Assembly: GCA_963814905.1 (NCBI GenBank) | Contig: CAWFEM010000008.1 | Span: 186,001 to 250,000, forward strand | Origin: DASWJZ01 sp963814905 | GTDB lineage: Bacteria > Pseudomonadota > Alphaproteobacteria > Rhizobiales > Afifellaceae | Direction of reading: 5' to 3' | DNA: 64,000 bases | In this document: in pieces, positions 34,363 through 42,871 of the stretch | Position numbering within the stretch: the stretch's first letter is position 1 | How the letters are laid out: each line of letters starts with the position of its first letter | Made by a program: the position numbers and the translations under genes | Notes under the pieces: generated by a model | What the model saw: only the letters and a program-made list of their open reading frames with translations | Database searches by the model: none | Told to the model about the DNA's origin: nothing

Positions 34363-34992
34363 ATGCAGAAGCTTCAGACGCAGGGTGTCCACCACATCAC
34401 GCTCGTCGGCGCCGACCGGCAGACGTCGATCGATTTCTGGGAGGGCGTGCTCGGCATGCCCTTCGTCTTCGAGCAGCCGAATCTCGACCTCGCCTCCGAA
34501 AGCCACCTCTATTTCGATCCAGGTGACGGCCGCCTCATCACCGTCTTCAGCGATGAGACCCGCACGCCCGACAAGACACCGGTGGCGCGCGACCAGGGGA
34601 GCGTCCACCACATCGCCTTCTCCGTCTCGCGCGTGACGTTCCTGCAGGCGGTGAAGCGCCTCGACGACCGCGGCATCTCGCATAGCGGCGTCAAGGATCG
34701 CGGCTTTATGGATTCCATCTATTTCCGCGATCCGCTCGGGCTGATGATCGAGCTTGCCTCGTATCGCTTCGAGCCGCCGGCGGGGATGACACACGTCGAC
34801 GTTCTGACGGCGGCGCACAAGCTGCGCGTCGCGCGTGGCGATGCCAACATCGCGGAGGTGCATCTCGCCGACGCTATCGAGAACTTGACGCGCGAACGGC
34901 GCGAGAGCCTTTCCAAGGATCGGCGCGCGAAGGATCCCTATAAGACCAAGGCGGCGAAGAAGGCGAAGAAGCCGGAGCGCGCCGGCGCATGA
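34363..34992 (+). CDS. VOC-superfamily protein (glyoxalase/dioxygenase) with a Lys-rich tail
   Basis: A 209-residue protein with a vicinal-oxygen-chelate fold over about residues 1-140. Metal-ligand candidates are the His pair in GVHHITLVG, the His pair in SVHHIAFSV and the Glu in LGLMIELASY, matching the ring-cleaving dioxygenase and glyoxalase arrangement. The last 25 residues are rich in Lys and Arg (KTKAAKKAKKPER) and lie outside the fold. GGAGGGG precedes the ATG at 34363. It follows the ABC operon by 116 bases and precedes a GST gene, so a role in electrophile or aldehyde detoxification is plausible. Confidence 0.8.
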   Translation: MQKLQTQGVHHITLVGADRQTSIDFWEGVLGMPFVFEQPNLDLASESHLYFDPGDGRLITVFSDETRTPDKTPVARDQGSVHHIAFSVSRVTFLQAVKRLDDRGISHSGVKDRGFMDSIYFRDPLGLMIELASYRFEPPAGMTHVDVLTAAHKLRVARGDANIAEVHLADAIENLTRERRESLSKDRRAKDPYKTKAAKKAKKPERAGA

Positions 34993-35082
34993 TTTTCGGC
35001 GGGCGTGCCGCCTGATACGAGGTTTCTACAATCACGCGCCGGAAGCACTCCTTTCGGCGAGAACGCGAAGGGGAGGTCAGAC

Positions 35083-35757
35083 GTGAAGCTTTATATGCAT
35101 CCGGTGTCGAACACGACCCGGCCCGTGCGCATGATCATCAAGGACAACAATTTGCCGGTCGAGGAGGTGGAGGTCGACCTGATGACCGGCGCGCATTTCC
35201 AGGAACCTTATGCCTCGATCAATCCCAACAACCAGGTGCCGACGCTGGTCGACGGCGATCTGGTGATGGGCGAGAGCTCGGCGATCCTGAAATATCTCGC
35301 CGACAAGTTCGACCTTGCCGCCTATCCGAAGGACATCCGGGCGCGCGCCAAGGTCAACGAGGCGATGGACTGGTTCAACACGCATTTCTACCACGACTAC
35401 GCCTACGGCATGGTCTACCCGCAGGTCTTCCCGCACCACAAGCGCCCGAGCGACGAACTGCAGAAGGGCACCATCGAATGGGCAAGGGAGAAGACCAAGA
35501 AGTGGCTGCAGGTGCTGAACGACCATTGGCTCGGCAAGGGCAACAAATATCTGACCGGGGACCAGATCACGATCGCCGACTATTTCGGCGCCGCGCTTCT
35601 CACCTCCGGGGATCCGATCCGCACGACGTTCGACGCCTATCCGAACATCACGGCGTGGCTCGATCGCATGGCGGAGACGCCAAGCTGGGCGAAATGCAAC
35701 GAGGCGCTCTGGGGCTTCCGCGACTACGTCAAGGACCAGGCGTTCGAAACGGTGTGA
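35083..35757 (+). CDS. Glutathione S-transferase family protein
   Basis: A 224-residue protein with the thioredoxin-like N-terminal domain (KLYMHPVSNTTRPVRMII; VPTLVDGDLVMGESSAILKYLADKF, here split over the cis-Pro and the ES glutathione-binding pair) and an all-helical C-terminal domain from about residue 90. It conjugates glutathione to electrophiles or acts in glutathione-dependent isomerisation. The GTG at 35083 is preferred because GGGAGG lies six bases before it; an in-frame ATG at 35005 adds 26 residues that are not GST-like. A CT-rich palindromic repeat follows the stop. Confidence 0.86.
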   Translation: MKLYMHPVSNTTRPVRMIIKDNNLPVEEVEVDLMTGAHFQEPYASINPNNQVPTLVDGDLVMGESSAILKYLADKFDLAAYPKDIRARAKVNEAMDWFNTHFYHDYAYGMVYPQVFPHHKRPSDELQKGTIEWAREKTKKWLQVLNDHWLGKGNKYLTGDQITIADYFGAALLTSGDPIRTTFDAYPNITAWLDRMAETPSWAKCNEALWGFRDYVKDQAFETV

Positions 35758-35765
35758 GGCGCCGT

Positions 35766-35861
35766 TCCCCCTCCCCCTTGTGGGGAGGGGCTGGGGGAGG
35801 GGGAAAGAAGCAGGCCACGGCGGCCTTCCCCTCTTCTTACTCTCCCCCGCAAGAGGGGAGG
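35766..35861. repeat. CT-rich palindromic intergenic repeat
   Basis: The left arm reads CCCCCTCCCCCTTGTGGGGA and the right arm includes CTCTCCCCCGCAAGAGGGGAG. Each is self-complementary in part, and the two also pair with each other. It lies between the GST gene and the convergent methyltransferase gene and resembles the structure at 24816-24958. Confidence 0.6.
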
Positions 35862-35869
35862 CTTGCCGT

Positions 35870-36883
35870 TCATGAAGTGCCGCTGCGGCGGCCGAGCACC
35901 TCTACGTCATCGACGGCGTCGGGCCGCTCCTCGCGCGCGCGCCGAAGCTCCGCGATGCGGCTCTCGCTTCCCTGCATCGTCAGCAGGAACGGCGCGTGCG
36001 GCAGGAAGTCGAGCGCTTCCGCTTCGAAGGCGACGGAATCCATCTCGCCCCACATCGCCACCATCTTCGTCTCGTCTTCGCGCGCCCCGTCGTCGACGAA
36101 GATAGTCGCGCGCGGCGAAAGATAGGGCAGCAGCACGGGCAGCGCCGGATACCGGCTCAGCGACTGCACCTTACCCGGCGGCCCGTCGACGAAAAGGAAA
36201 TCGATCTTCTCGCCGAGCGTCGAGAGGCGTGGGCCGAGGTCGTACCATTGGAAGGTGCGCTCGCCGATGGTCGCGTCGACGAGCGGCGCGATCACCAGAT
36301 CGACACGGTCGGAAAGTCCGGCCTGGCTCAGCATCTCCGCTGTGTGGCGCGCATGCATGACATCGTGTTCAACGGAGACGAGGCGGCCCGCGCCGTTGGC
36401 GTTGAGCGCCGCCGCGAACAGCACCGTGGAACTGCCCGAGCCGAGCTCCATGACGAGCCTCGGACGCTGCCGGCGAAGCAAGTGGAAGAGGAACGCCGCC
36501 TCTTCGCCGGTGATCTCGAATCCCTGGTAGGGAAAGGCGGGCACCGCGCCCTTGATGCCGAGATCCGGCAGGATGGAGATGACGTTGACGAGCGATGCCA
36601 GGCTCGCTTTCAGCCGCTTTTGCGCGCGCTCGTCGCGCGTGCGCACGATCGTGCGCAGCGTCGCGAGGTCGTCTTCCATCTTGCTGAGGCGCGCGTCGAT
36701 CGCGCGCGTCCTCGTGCCCACGTCGGCGAGATCGCCCGCCAGGCCAAGTGTGAGGATAGAGCGCAGGAGCGCCACCAAGCGGCCCAAGGCGACGCCTCCC
36801 TGGCTACTCTTTGCCGATCTGGCAGGCGGAGGAACGGCGCGGCGCGTGCGCGCACGCACGGCGGCTGCCGGCCCGCGTGTCAC
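35870..36883 (-). CDS. Class I SAM-dependent methyltransferase-like protein
   Basis: A 337-residue protein. The first 35 residues are basic and unstructured, 35-55 is hydrophobic, and a coiled-coil-like helix follows (about 58-95). The catalytic-type domain begins near 130: LVMELGSGSSTVLFAAAL is the SAM-binding motif I (ELGSGSST), SVEHD is motif II, and DFLFVDGPPG is the acidic post-motif typical of this branch. It may be a glycan or lipid-linked methyltransferase, but the acceptor is unknown. The GTG at 36883 is the start; GGAACC precedes it. Confidence 0.72.
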   Translation of the reverse strand: MTRGPAAAVRARTRRAVPPPARSAKSSQGGVALGRLVALLRSILTLGLAGDLADVGTRTRAIDARLSKMEDDLATLRTIVRTRDERAQKRLKASLASLVNVISILPDLGIKGAVPAFPYQGFEITGEEAAFLFHLLRRQRPRLVMELGSGSSTVLFAAALNANGAGRLVSVEHDVMHARHTAEMLSQAGLSDRVDLVIAPLVDATIGERTFQWYDLGPRLSTLGEKIDFLFVDGPPGKVQSLSRYPALPVLLPYLSPRATIFVDDGAREDETKMVAMWGEMDSVAFEAEALDFLPHAPFLLTMQGSESRIAELRRAREERPDAVDDVEVLGRRSGTS

Positions 36884-36977
36884 GGCGGTTCCGAACGGCT
36901 GAATCGCGCATGAGACTCTTCACGGCCGACGGGACCGTCGCGTCCATAGTGCCCTCCTGGGGCGGAAGCAAACCAGT

Positions 36978-36995
36978 TTGCATGAGATCATGCAA
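36978..36995. promoter_or_regulatory. 18-base perfect palindrome, candidate regulator site
   Basis: TTGCATGA-GA-TCATGCAA is a perfect 8+2+8 palindrome in the spacer between the methyltransferase gene (leftward, start 36883) and the ring-cleaving dioxygenase gene (rightward, start 37157). Palindromes of this TTGCAT...ATGCAA type are typical of MarR-family operators. No MarR gene is adjacent. A second dyad, TTGCA-AAC-TGCAA at 37119-37131, stands 25 bases before the dioxygenase ATG and shares its half-site. Confidence 0.45.
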
Positions 36996-37118
36996 CGCGA
37001 ATAAGACGGCGGAGAATGGCTGTGCCCGGCTGAATGCGGGCTGAACGTCGCGCCTGCGGCATGGCTCCTCTGCACCGATCGGCGCTGGAATCGCGCCGTT
37101 TCGGCACCTAGCTATGCG

Positions 37119-37131
37119 TTGCAAACTGCAA
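37119..37131. promoter_or_regulatory. Short dyad just upstream of the ring-cleaving dioxygenase gene
   Basis: TTGCA-AAC-TGCAA is a 5+3+5 inverted repeat ending 25 bases before the ATG at 37157. It repeats the TTGCA half-site of the larger palindrome at 36978-36995. Its location overlaps where a promoter or operator would be. Short arms make chance occurrence possible. Confidence 0.35.
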
Positions 37132-37156
37132 CCCATGCGCTGAAAGTCCAATCGCC

Positions 37157-38101
37157 ATGCAACTCACCGGCATCCACCATCTGACCGCGATCTCCGCCGA
37201 CGCGCCGGGGAACCGGCGCTTCTACGAGGGCGTGCTCGGCATGCGCCTCGTCAAGAAGACCGTCAACCAGGACGACGTCAGCGCCTATCACCTGTTCTAC
37301 GCCGACGGGCTCGCGAGCCCTGGCAGCGACATCACCTTCTTCGACTGGCCGGCTGCGCCGGAGCGGCGCGGCACGCATTCGATCGCCCGCACCGCCCTGC
37401 GTGTCGCGGGCGGCGAGACGCTTCTCTGGTGGCGCGCGCATTTCGACGAGCATCGCGTCAGCCATGGCGAGATCGCCGAGCGCGACGGGCGTCCGACCCT
37501 CGACTTCGAAGACCCGGAGGGCCAGAGGCTGAGCCTCGTCGACGATTCCGGTGCGGGCGTCGCGCATGCCTGGGCGAAGAGCCCGGTTCCTGCTGAGCAG
37601 CAGATTCGCGGCCTCGGTCCGATCACGCTTTCCGTCCCGGACCTTGCGCCGACCGACGCGGTGCTGACGGCGGTCATGGAGATGCGGCCGGTCAGGACCT
37701 ATCCGCATCCGGAAAATCCCGGCGACACCGTGCATGTCTACGAGATGGGCGAGGGCGGGCCGGCGGCCGAGCTGCACGTCGCCGTGCAGCCGGGCATGCC
37801 GACGGCGCGCCAGGGTAGGGGCGGCGTCCACCACGTCGCGTTCCGCACGCCCGACGCCGAATACGGCGAATGGGCGGAGCGGCTCAGTCGGATGCGCATC
37901 CCGAACAGCGGCAAGGTCGACCGCTTCTACTTCAAGAGCCTCTATTTCCGCGAGCCGAACGGCATCCTCTTCGAGATCGCCTCCGATGGCCCGGGCTTCG
38001 CCGCCGACGAGCCGCTGGAGACGCTCGGGGAATCGCTGTCGCTGCCGCCGTTCCTTGAGCCGCGCCGCGCCGAGATCGAAGCGGGCCTCACGCCGGTCTA
38101 G
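37157..38101 (+). CDS. Ring-cleaving dioxygenase, MhqO-like VOC protein
   Basis: A 314-residue protein made of two VOC modules. It opens LTGIHHLTAISADAPGNRRFYEGVLGMRLVKKTVNQDD in family style (His near residue 7), and the second module has GGVHHVAFRTPD (His) and LYFREPNGILFEIA (Glu), the three expected metal ligands. The pattern is that of MhqO/PcpA-like extradiol dioxygenases acting on hydroquinones. It converges on an esterase gene of the MhqD type at 38289-38933, a pairing known from quinone-resistance loci in Firmicutes. Substrate assignment is inferred from family. Confidence 0.85.
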   Translation: MQLTGIHHLTAISADAPGNRRFYEGVLGMRLVKKTVNQDDVSAYHLFYADGLASPGSDITFFDWPAAPERRGTHSIARTALRVAGGETLLWWRAHFDEHRVSHGEIAERDGRPTLDFEDPEGQRLSLVDDSGAGVAHAWAKSPVPAEQQIRGLGPITLSVPDLAPTDAVLTAVMEMRPVRTYPHPENPGDTVHVYEMGEGGPAAELHVAVQPGMPTARQGRGGVHHVAFRTPDAEYGEWAERLSRMRIPNSGKVDRFYFKSLYFREPNGILFEIASDGPGFAADEPLETLGESLSLPPFLEPRRAEIEAGLTPV

Positions 38102-38119
38102 GGCAGCCAAACAAAATCC

Positions 38120-38220
38120 GTCGTCATTGCCGGGCTTGACCCGGCAATCCATTCCGTTGCGGTCGAGATTCGCATCGGCGTCACGGAATGGATGCCCGGA
38201 TCGAGTCCGGGCATGACGAC
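38120..38220. repeat. 101-base double-hairpin intergenic repeat, family 1, copy 2
   Basis: The same architecture as copy 1: GTCGTCATTGCCGGG at the left end, CCCGGCAATCCATTCCGT, an internal spacer, then ACGGAATGGATGCCCGG and ATGACGAC at the right end. It lies between the dioxygenase gene and the convergent esterase gene. It is the same length as copies 1 and 3. Confidence 0.85.
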
Positions 38221-38288
38221 AGCAGGTGGGTGTCTCTAGGGAGCGGCCTTGCGGCGCTTCCGGGATGACAGGCGGGTGGAGCGGGCCG

Positions 38289-38933
38289 CTATTCCTCAGC
38301 GACCATCCCCGCAAGCATCTCCCGCGCCGCTTCCACTTCGTCGTCGTTCACGCTGTGGCCGAAGCCCGGATAGATGCGCTTGTCGACCTTTGCACCGAGC
38401 CGCGTCAGCACCTCGGCCGTCTCCTCGACCCGCTCCAGCGGCACATGCGGATCGACGTCGCTTGAGCCGATGAAGACCGGCGTGCCGTCAAGCGAGCCAA
38501 CGTAGTCGCGCGGCGTGCCCGGCGGGCCGATCAGCCCGCCGGTCAGCGCGATGATCGCGCCATAGCGGCGCGCGTTCCGCGCCGCGAACTCGGTCGCGAG
38601 GCAGGCGCCCTGCGAGAAGCCGACGATCGCAATCCGCTCCGCACCGAAGCCTTCGCCGTCAAGCCGCGCGACGAGCGCGCCGATCGTCTGGAGCGCGGAG
38701 GAAAGCCACGGCTCGTTTGTTTCGATCGGCGCCAGGAAGGAATTCGGGTACCAGGTGTTCCCGGTGGCGCGCGGCGCGAGGTAGAGGATGTCGTCGTGCC
38801 CGAAGGCGTCTACGAGCGGCAGCATCGATTCCGGCGTGCCGCCGCGCCCGTGCACGAGGATCGCCGCGGCCTTCGCGTCCGCGGCAGCCGCGCCGGCGAC
38901 CAGGGTGTTCTCGGCACGATGGAGACCAGCCAT
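38289..38933 (-). CDS. Phospholipase/carboxylesterase family hydrolase (MhqD-like)
   Basis: A 214-residue alpha/beta hydrolase. The nucleophile elbow is GFSQG with S107, the acid is D161 (or D159) in GSSDVDPHVP, and the base is H193 in YPGFGHSV, at the spacing usual in the phospholipase/carboxylesterase family. The oxyanion region is VHGRGGTPES near residue 28. No signal peptide is present. GAGAGG precedes the ATG at 38933. It converges on the ring-cleaving dioxygenase gene and may share its regulation. Confidence 0.86.
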   Translation of the reverse strand: MAGLHRAENTLVAGAAAADAKAAAILVHGRGGTPESMLPLVDAFGHDDILYLAPRATGNTWYPNSFLAPIETNEPWLSSALQTIGALVARLDGEGFGAERIAIVGFSQGACLATEFAARNARRYGAIIALTGGLIGPPGTPRDYVGSLDGTPVFIGSSDVDPHVPLERVEETAEVLTRLGAKVDKRIYPGFGHSVNDDEVEAAREMLAGMVAEE

Positions 38934-38950
38934 CTCAACCTCTCAGTACC

Positions 38951-39051
38951 GTCGTCATGTCCGGACTTGATCCCGGCACCCATTCCGTCGCGCAAGTGGA
39001 ATATGCGATCGTTGCGGAATGGATTGCCGGGTCAAGCCCGGCAATGACGAC
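38951..39051. repeat. 101-base double-hairpin intergenic repeat, family 1, copy 3
   Basis: Starts GTCGTCATGTCCGGACTTGA and ends CCGGCAATGACGAC, with CCATTCCGT and GCGGAATGG inside. The left arm is less perfect than in the other copies (TCCGGA...CCCGGCA), so this copy seems to be decaying. It lies between the esterase gene and the mltB gene, which are on the same strand. Confidence 0.82.
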
Positions 39052-39071
39052 AACTGGAATAGCGGCGCGCC

Positions 39072-40283
39072 CTACATCTTCTGCAGCGCCGCCAGGAACG
39101 ACGGGTCGGGATAGGAATCCGCCGGAAGGCCGAGCTTCTGCTGCACGTCCTTCACCGCCGCGCGGGTCTGCGCGCCGATCACGCCGTCGGCGCCGCCGAC
39201 GTCGTAGCCGAGCGTCTGCAGGCGCTTCTGCACCTCTTGCACCTGCGCCCGGCTCGGCGCGGTGGCGCTGCCCTTCTGCGCCGCCGGCGCGCCGGCGAGC
39301 CGCGTGGCGAAATAGGCGGCGGTCGTCGCGTAGACCAGCGACTGGTTCCACTGCGTGTAGACGTCGAAATTCGGATAGGCGAGGAAGGCCGGACCGAGCC
39401 GCCCCATCGGCAGGAGCAGCGAGGCCTGCATCCCGTCGTTCGGAAGCGGGCTGCCGTTGGCCTTGGTCACGCCGAAGCCGGCCCATGTCGTGCGCGGATG
39501 CTTGATCGCGAGATCGGCTTCCGCCCACGGCATGTCCTTTGGCACGCGCACCTCTTCAAGCCAGGGCTGGCCGGCCTGCCATCCGTGATGCTTCAGGAGG
39601 TTGGCTGAGGAGGCGAGGACGTCGGGCACGCTCTTGACGAGATTGCGCTTGCCGTCGCCGTCATAGTCGACGGCGAAGTCGACATAATAGGTCGGCACAA
39701 ACTGCATCTGCCCAACTTCACCGGCCCACGCGCCCTTCATTTCGGCGGGCGTGAGGTCGCCGCTGTCGATGAGCTTGAGCGCCGCCATCAGCTCCGGTGT
39801 GAATTGCTCGGGCCGTCGGCAGTCATAGGCGAGCGTGGCGAGCGATTGCAGCGTTGGGAAGTCGCCGAGATTGGCGCCGAAGTCCGTCTCCAGCCCCCAG
39901 AAGGAGGTGATGACCGGGCCCGGCACGCCGAACTGCTTCTCGATCTTCCCGAACGTGCCGGCGTTCTTCTTCAAGAGGCCGGCGCCCTGCTTCATCCGGT
40001 AGCCCGCCACCATACGGCCGGAGAACTCGTTGAAGCTCTGGGCGAAGACGCCCTGGCGGCGGTCGGCGTTGATGACCTTCTGGTCGTAGGAGACGCCGTT
40101 CAGCGCGGCGATCGTGCCGGCGGAAATGCCCGCCGCCGCGGCGTCCTGCTTGAACGCGTTGAGCCAGGTGGAAAAGCCGGCGGGGCCGTTTCCGCATTTC
40201 GCGAAGCCCTCCGCCGGCGCCATCAAAACGCCAGCCGCGAGCAAGATCGCCGCTGTCCGCCCAATTCTTCTCCCGATCGCCAT
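39072..40283 (-). CDS. mltB: Lytic murein transglycosylase B with peptidoglycan-binding domain
   Basis: A 403-residue periplasmic enzyme cleaving glycan strands to 1,6-anhydro-muropeptides. A signal peptide spans about 1-28. The catalytic glutamate is E132 in SFWGLETDFGANLGDFPTLQ, and GEVGQMQFVPTYY is the conserved second motif of the MltB (SLT_2) fold. A PG_binding_1 domain occupies about 345-400 (VQEVQKRLQTLGYDVGGADG). No lipobox is seen, so it is probably a soluble form. GGAG precedes the ATG. The gene is single. Confidence 0.9.
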   Translation of the reverse strand: MAIGRRIGRTAAILLAAGVLMAPAEGFAKCGNGPAGFSTWLNAFKQDAAAAGISAGTIAALNGVSYDQKVINADRRQGVFAQSFNEFSGRMVAGYRMKQGAGLLKKNAGTFGKIEKQFGVPGPVITSFWGLETDFGANLGDFPTLQSLATLAYDCRRPEQFTPELMAALKLIDSGDLTPAEMKGAWAGEVGQMQFVPTYYVDFAVDYDGDGKRNLVKSVPDVLASSANLLKHHGWQAGQPWLEEVRVPKDMPWAEADLAIKHPRTTWAGFGVTKANGSPLPNDGMQASLLLPMGRLGPAFLAYPNFDVYTQWNQSLVYATTAAYFATRLAGAPAAQKGSATAPSRAQVQEVQKRLQTLGYDVGGADGVIGAQTRAAVKDVQQKLGLPADSYPDPSFLAALQKM

Positions 40284-40375
40284 TCGCCGCGTCTCCTTCT
40301 GAAAAGAGTCGCGGCGACTGTCACGATCAAGTGGGCGTGGTCAAGGCGGTCGGCGATGGGGGAAACGTCCCCCTT

Positions 40376-40498
40376 ATCCTGAGGTGCGAGCGCCCACAGG
40401 GTGCGAGCCTCGAAGGATCGTCCAGAAGGCGCTCGGAACGAACCCTCTGCGTGGTTCGAGGCTCGCCGAACGGCGAGCACCTCACCATGAGGACCGTT
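40376..40498. repeat. Dispersed intergenic repeat, family 3, copy B
   Basis: Contains CCTGAGGTGCGAGCGCCC and GAGCCTCGAAGGAT, followed by an inverted version, GGTTCGAGGCTCGCCGAA and GCACCTCACCATGAGG. The two halves can pair. Related sequence is found at 3923-4056 and 62826-62888. It lies between the mltB promoter region and the helicase stop codon. Confidence 0.7.
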
Positions 40499-40525
40499 GT
40501 TGGCGGCCCGGAGGCTGCAGGCGGT

Positions 40526-41941
40526 CTACGCCTCCGCGAGCTCACTCTCGGGACGGACCGGCCGGGACAGGAATCCCGGAAGACCGGTCTTCGGGTCGAG
40601 GCCCGAATAACGCTCGCGCTTCTGACCGTTATGGCCCTCGCTGCGATTCCGCTTCGGCCTGTTTTCTTTGCGCGACGGCGAATCGGCGCGGGCTTCGCGG
40701 CGCGGCTTCTGGCGACCCTGCGCCTGGCGTCCCTCTGCCTGGCGTCCTGGCTTCCGGCCGTTGCGCCTGGGCTTGGTGGCTTCGCTTGATGGGGCTTCGA
40801 CGCGCGATTCGATTCCCTCAGGCAGCGCCGCGACAGGCACGGCCTGCTTCATCAGCTTCTCGATGTCCTTCAGAAAGGCGCGCTCCTCGCCGTTACAGAA
40901 GGAGATGGCGATCCCCGCCGCGCCGGCGCGCGCGGTGCGGCCGATGCGGTGGACGTAGCTTTCAGGCACGTTCGGCAGCTCGTAGTTCACCACGTGGCTG
41001 ACATTCTCCACGTGAATGCCGCGCGCCGCGATGTCGGTCGCGACAAGCACGCGCGTCTGCCCGCGCTTGAAGGCGGCGAGCGCACGTTCCCTCTGCGACT
41101 GGCTCTTGTTGCCGTGGATCGCGGCGGCGTTGACGCCGGCGCGATCGAGGTTACGCACCACCTTGTCGGCGCCGTGCTTGGTGCGGGTGAAGACGAGCAC
41201 GCGCTCCATTGTCCGATCGGAAAGGATGCGCTCAAGCAGCCGCTGCTTCTCGCCGCTGCCGACGAACATCACGTTCTGCGCGACGCGCTCCACCGTGGAG
41301 GCGACGGGCGTCACCGCCACCTGCACCGGGTCGGTCAGAAGCTGGTCGGCGAGATCGGCGATCGATTTCGGCATGGTGGCGGAGAAGAAGAGCGTCTGCC
41401 GCTGCGCCGGCAGCATCTTCACGATCTTGCGGATCGGCACGATGAAGCCGAGGTCGAGCATCTGGTCGGCCTCGTCAACGACGAGGATCTCCACCGCGCC
41501 GAGCGAGAGGATCCGCTGGTCGATCAGGTCGAGAAGCCGCCCGGGCGTGGCCACGAGAACGTCGACGCCCTGCCTGAGCGCGGCCTCCTGCGGACGCTGC
41601 GAGACGCCCCCGAAGACAACGGAGACGGAGAGCTTCAACCCGGCGCCATAGGTGCGGAAGCTTTGCGCCACCTGGCTTGCAAGCTCGCGCGTCGGCGTCA
41701 GCACCAGGACGCGGGGACGGCCCGGAACGCGTGTGGCGCGGGTGTGGGAAAGCCGCTCCAGGATCGGCAGCGCGAAGGCCGCCGTCTTGCCGGTGCCGGT
41801 CTGGGCGATGCCGCAGAGGTCGCGGCCGGCGAGGATCGGGGCGATGGCTTGTGACTGGATCGGGGTAGGGGCGCTGTGGCCTTCCTTGGCGACGGCGCGA
41901 AGAAGGGTTTCGCCGAGGGCGAAATCGGTAAACTGGGTCAA
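40526..41941 (-). CDS. DEAD-box RNA helicase, RhlE-like
   Basis: A 471-residue ATP-dependent RNA helicase. All motifs are visible: Q motif (PTPIQSQAIAPIL), motif I AQTGTGKT, PTRELA, GG and TPGRLLDLI, motif II VDEAD, motif III SATMP, and motif VI HRIGRTARAG. After about residue 370 comes a basic low-complexity tail (RRNGRKPGRQ and similar) for RNA contact. RhlE-like helicases act in ribosome assembly and mRNA turnover. The only suitable start is the TTG at 41941, preceded by GAAAGAA. The 252 bases upstream contain no gene. Confidence 0.9.
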   Translation of the reverse strand: MTQFTDFALGETLLRAVAKEGHSAPTPIQSQAIAPILAGRDLCGIAQTGTGKTAAFALPILERLSHTRATRVPGRPRVLVLTPTRELASQVAQSFRTYGAGLKLSVSVVFGGVSQRPQEAALRQGVDVLVATPGRLLDLIDQRILSLGAVEILVVDEADQMLDLGFIVPIRKIVKMLPAQRQTLFFSATMPKSIADLADQLLTDPVQVAVTPVASTVERVAQNVMFVGSGEKQRLLERILSDRTMERVLVFTRTKHGADKVVRNLDRAGVNAAAIHGNKSQSQRERALAAFKRGQTRVLVATDIAARGIHVENVSHVVNYELPNVPESYVHRIGRTARAGAAGIAISFCNGEERAFLKDIEKLMKQAVPVAALPEGIESRVEAPSSEATKPRRNGRKPGRQAEGRQAQGRQKPRREARADSPSRKENRPKRNRSEGHNGQKRERYSGLDPKTGLPGFLSRPVRPESELAEA

Positions 41942-42193
41942 TTGGTTCTTTCAGTTGTATCCAAGCCCGGCGCGCGCGAGCAAATCGCAGCGCACCGAAG
42001 CGGTGTCATAAAGACGACCCGCGCGAATAGGGCTGTCTGGATTAGAGCGAATGAAGACGGAGGCCGGGTCCCTTTTCGAGGGGCACTTTCACGCTGCCTC
42101 GGTCGAGCGCCGTTCGTCAGGCGCTGCCGCTATGCCGCGCATGTGGGTGTAAAGCGCCGGAAAGTCAAGCAGAATCGGCCGGAGGCGTGCCGT

Positions 42194-42769
42194 TCAGCCG
42201 TAGAAGAGCTTGCGCTCTCCCTGGTCCAGGATGACCGGCACGATCAGATCCTCCTCGTCGTCGAGGTGGCGGAGCATGCTGGAAAGGAGCCGCCCGCTTG
42301 TATCGGCGTAGGAATCCGTCGCGAAGAGGCGCGCGTCGGCATCGCCCTCGATCGCGCGGAGCAGGCCGTTCGCCGTCTCGACCGTGGCGAGGATGTCGGC
42401 ATGCAGCGTCTCGTGATCGTTTTCGAGCACGTCGAAGCCCCTGAGGAGCCGCGTCTCGGCGGTGCGGAAGATCGGGAAGTAGCTGTGGTCCTCGATCTGA
42501 TGGTGTCCGTTAAGCCCCTGCAGGAAGAACTGCAGGCGCGGGGCGAAAAAGCTGCGGAATTCCTCCGGTGTCAGCTTCCCCTCGTGGAATTCCGCGGTGG
42601 CGTTCTGCAACAGGCCGCCGAGCGAGCGGAATTCCGCGTGCCGTTCCAGCCAGAACCGCGCGATCTCGCCGAGATTGGGATGTTCGTCCCAGACGTCGCG
42701 CGGAAAGCGGTCGAGAAGCACGCGCAGCTCCGGCGGCCAGCCGGCGCGCGTTCGAAGATCGAGTGACAA
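42194..42769 (-). CDS. Hemerythrin/HHE-domain protein
   Basis: A 191-residue protein with a four-helix HHE cation-binding pattern. Candidate di-iron ligands are H44, H89/H90 with E93 (GHHQIEDHSYFP), H119 and H123 (ENDHETLHADI) and H168 with the acidic cluster DDEED. Such proteins bind oxygen or nitric oxide or store iron. The start seems to be TTG at 42769, since no ATG or GTG is available in frame before the first helix; this is weakly supported. Its neighbours give no clear functional link. Confidence 0.75.
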   Translation of the reverse strand: MSLDLRTRAGWPPELRVLLDRFPRDVWDEHPNLGEIARFWLERHAEFRSLGGLLQNATAEFHEGKLTPEEFRSFFAPRLQFFLQGLNGHHQIEDHSYFPIFRTAETRLLRGFDVLENDHETLHADILATVETANGLLRAIEGDADARLFATDSYADTSGRLLSSMLRHLDDEEDLIVPVILDQGERKLFYG

Positions 42770-42871
42770 AGGGCGGCTTTCGTTTCGGCTTTCGTGGATC
42801 GAAGCGTCATAGGAGCTGAAGGCGCGGAGGCCAACAGCCGTTCGTGCACGCCTCCCATGCCCGCTACGCGC

